Part shown: one piece after another, positions 63,206 through 64,000 of the stretch
Numbering within the stretch: position 1 is the stretch's first letter
Layout of the letters: each line of letters starts with the position of its first letter
Assembly (NCBI GenBank): GCA_003020925.1
Contig: PXRT01000005.1
Location: forward strand, 68,052-132,051
Length of the DNA: 64,000 nt
From: Halobacteriales archaeon QS_6_64_34
GTDB taxonomy: Archaea; Halobacteriota; Halobacteria; Halobacteriales; Haloarculaceae
Reading direction: 5' to 3'
The notes under the pieces: model-generated
Told to the model about the DNA's origin: nothing
Database searches by the model: none
The model's input: the letters and a program-made list of their open reading frames with translations, nothing else
Position numbers and translations under genes: made by a program

Positions 63206-63640
63206 ATGGATTGCAGAGTCGTCGTCGAAGCTGCTGTCCCGGTCTATGACGTTGGCACGGCCGACGAGGCCGTCCGTATCGCTATCTCGAAGACTGGCGA
63301 GATGCTCAATCCGGACCTCAACTACGTGGAGATTAACATGGGCGAACGCGTCTGTCCCCACTGCCACGAGACGCTGGACCCGGCCTTTATCGCAGCCGAC
63401 GAGAGCCTCGTCGCCCTCGAACTGGAGATGACGGTTTTCAACGTCGAGCGCGACGAACACGCCTCCCGTATCGCACGGAAGGAAATCGGACAGCGTCTCA
63501 CCAACATCCCACTCGATATCGTGGAGATAGAGCGACTCCCCGACGAGGACGCAGAGACCGAGGACGCGACGGAAACCGAGGCGACGGCGGCCGACGACGG
63601 CGACATTCTCCCGGAGTTCGAGGAACTCATCGACGAGTGA
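63206..63640 (+). CDS. DUF555 family protein (UPF0212)
   Basis: 144 aa from ATG 63206 (MDCRVVVEAAVPVYDVGTADEAVRIAISKTGEMLNPDLNYVEINMGERVCPHCHETLDPAFIAADESLVALELEMTVFNVE). A C-x-H/C-x2-C zinc-like site (CPHCHE) is in the middle, and an acidic tail follows. Conserved throughout archaea; function unknown. Convergent with the UPF0058 gene (14-bp gap). Confidence 0.9.
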   Translation: MDCRVVVEAAVPVYDVGTADEAVRIAISKTGEMLNPDLNYVEINMGERVCPHCHETLDPAFIAADESLVALELEMTVFNVERDEHASRIARKEIGQRLTNIPLDIVEIERLPDEDAETEDATETEATAADDGDILPEFEELIDE

Positions 63641-63654
63641 GACGGTCGAGAAAT

Positions 63655-63891
63655 TCAGTCCGCGGCGGCAGAAACCGGCTCTTTCTCTTCGGTCGTCATC
63701 TCGGCGGTGATACCGTTCGCGATGGCGAAGACGGCAGCCTTGTGGTCCGTCTTCGATTTGTGAATCGATGTCGGCTTGACACCGAGTTCGGCGTACTCGT
63801 CGTGTTCCACTTCGGAACCCGACTCCGCCTCGTAGTGGTTCTGTACTTGTGCAAGCAGGCCGTGAAGGTGTATAAGCTCCTGCTTCTTCAT
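63655..63891 (-). CDS. UPF0058 family protein
   Basis: 78 aa from ATG 63891 (MKKQELIHLHGLLAQVQNHYEAESGSEVEHDEYAELGVKPTSIHKSKTDHKAAVFAIANGIT). KQELIHLHGLL and PTSIHKSKTDHKAAVF are the UPF0058 motifs. Small helical, archaeal only, function unknown. An ACTATAACC sequence ~35 bp upstream is a candidate TATA. Confidence 0.9.
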   Translation of the reverse strand: MKKQELIHLHGLLAQVQNHYEAESGSEVEHDEYAELGVKPTSIHKSKTDHKAAVFAIANGITAEMTTEEKEPVSAAAD

Positions 63892-64000
63892 GGTCAACAC
63901 ATCCTAGAAACCGAGGGGTTATAGTACTACTCTGAGGACGGTTACCATACGTTCTCGACATAATAGAACGTGAAGAACAGGCCTGGAGAGCCGGGAAATC

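Overview
This window is chromosomal DNA from a haloarchaeon (class Halobacteria). The evidence is high-GC coding sequence with very acidic proteins, archaeal-only genes (rps17e, rpl18e, rpoD/rpoK/rpoN, isopentenyl phosphate kinase, archaeal GHMP shikimate kinase, CDC48, Elp3, DUF555, UPF0058), haloarchaea-specific domains (HalOD1, amphi-Trp, DUF5518), Tat lipoprotein signals, and TATA boxes placed for leaderless or short-leader transcripts. The family Haloarculaceae is plausible but not proven. No gene shows a lineage more distant than the haloarchaea.

Layout. 0.1-5.2 kb: renalase-like oxidoreductase, Elp3, a frameshifted DHFR/RibD-like pseudogene and a CPA1 antiporter. 5.2-10.8 kb: a rearranged segment in which a cupin gene plus the 3' end of an S1/OB/DHH (RecJ/Cdc45-like) gene occurs twice; between the copies lie an apparently 5'-truncated gene, a Tat-lipoprotein beta-propeller and a broken cupin. 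10.8-28.9 kb: mostly single-copy housekeeping and regulatory genes (YIP1, FMN reductase, MutY, MgtC/SapB, PadR, chorismate mutase-shikimate kinase, CDC48, SRPBCC plus a collapsed nitrilase, LEA-2 protein, PhoU/AbrB, ATP-NAD kinase, CinA/MoaB-like, HerA-like, esterase, broken Hsp20).

29-38 kb: cupin, GluRS, Get3/ArsA-like ATPase, and the mevalonate/prenyl block mvk-ipk-(acidic membrane protein)-rnj-idsA, which together feeds archaeal lipid synthesis. 38-40.5 kb is an accessory patch (antiporter fragment, P450, two DUF5518 proteins) next to the large translation/transcription operon 40.5-46.7 kb (rpsB, eno, rpoK, rpoN, S9, L13, L18e, tRNA-Leu, rpoD, S11, S4, S13, tRNA-Ser), read leftwards. 46.8-57 kb: HalOD1 protein, MoaA, Mrp/NBP35, S17e, a tightly overlapping operon cofD-dus-citG-DUF447, a tyrosine phosphatase whose stop codon abuts an IS200/IS605-type tnpB element, and an HD hydrolase. 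57-64 kb: UspA, BirA and its biotinylated partner carboxylase (biotin carboxylase/BCCP plus carboxyltransferase), a uracil-DNA glycosylase, a transporter remnant, DUF555 and UPF0058 proteins.

The most notable observations are: (1) many gene remnants, at least two of which (nitrilase, Hsp20) look like out-of-frame internal deletions that kept both ends of the gene; (2) a 163-bp, three-mismatch direct repeat flanking a possibly deletable 2.9-kb segment; (3) a densely hairpinned, promoter-bearing non-coding block at 16.33-16.5 kb that may encode a new small RNA; (4) a TnpB with the RuvC-II glutamate not at its usual place; (5) paired operator-like repeats upstream of a HalOD1 gene; (6) palindromic in-frame insertions in L13 and probably CDC48; (7) a structured leader in front of RNase J. 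I saw no CRISPR array, rRNA or prophage.
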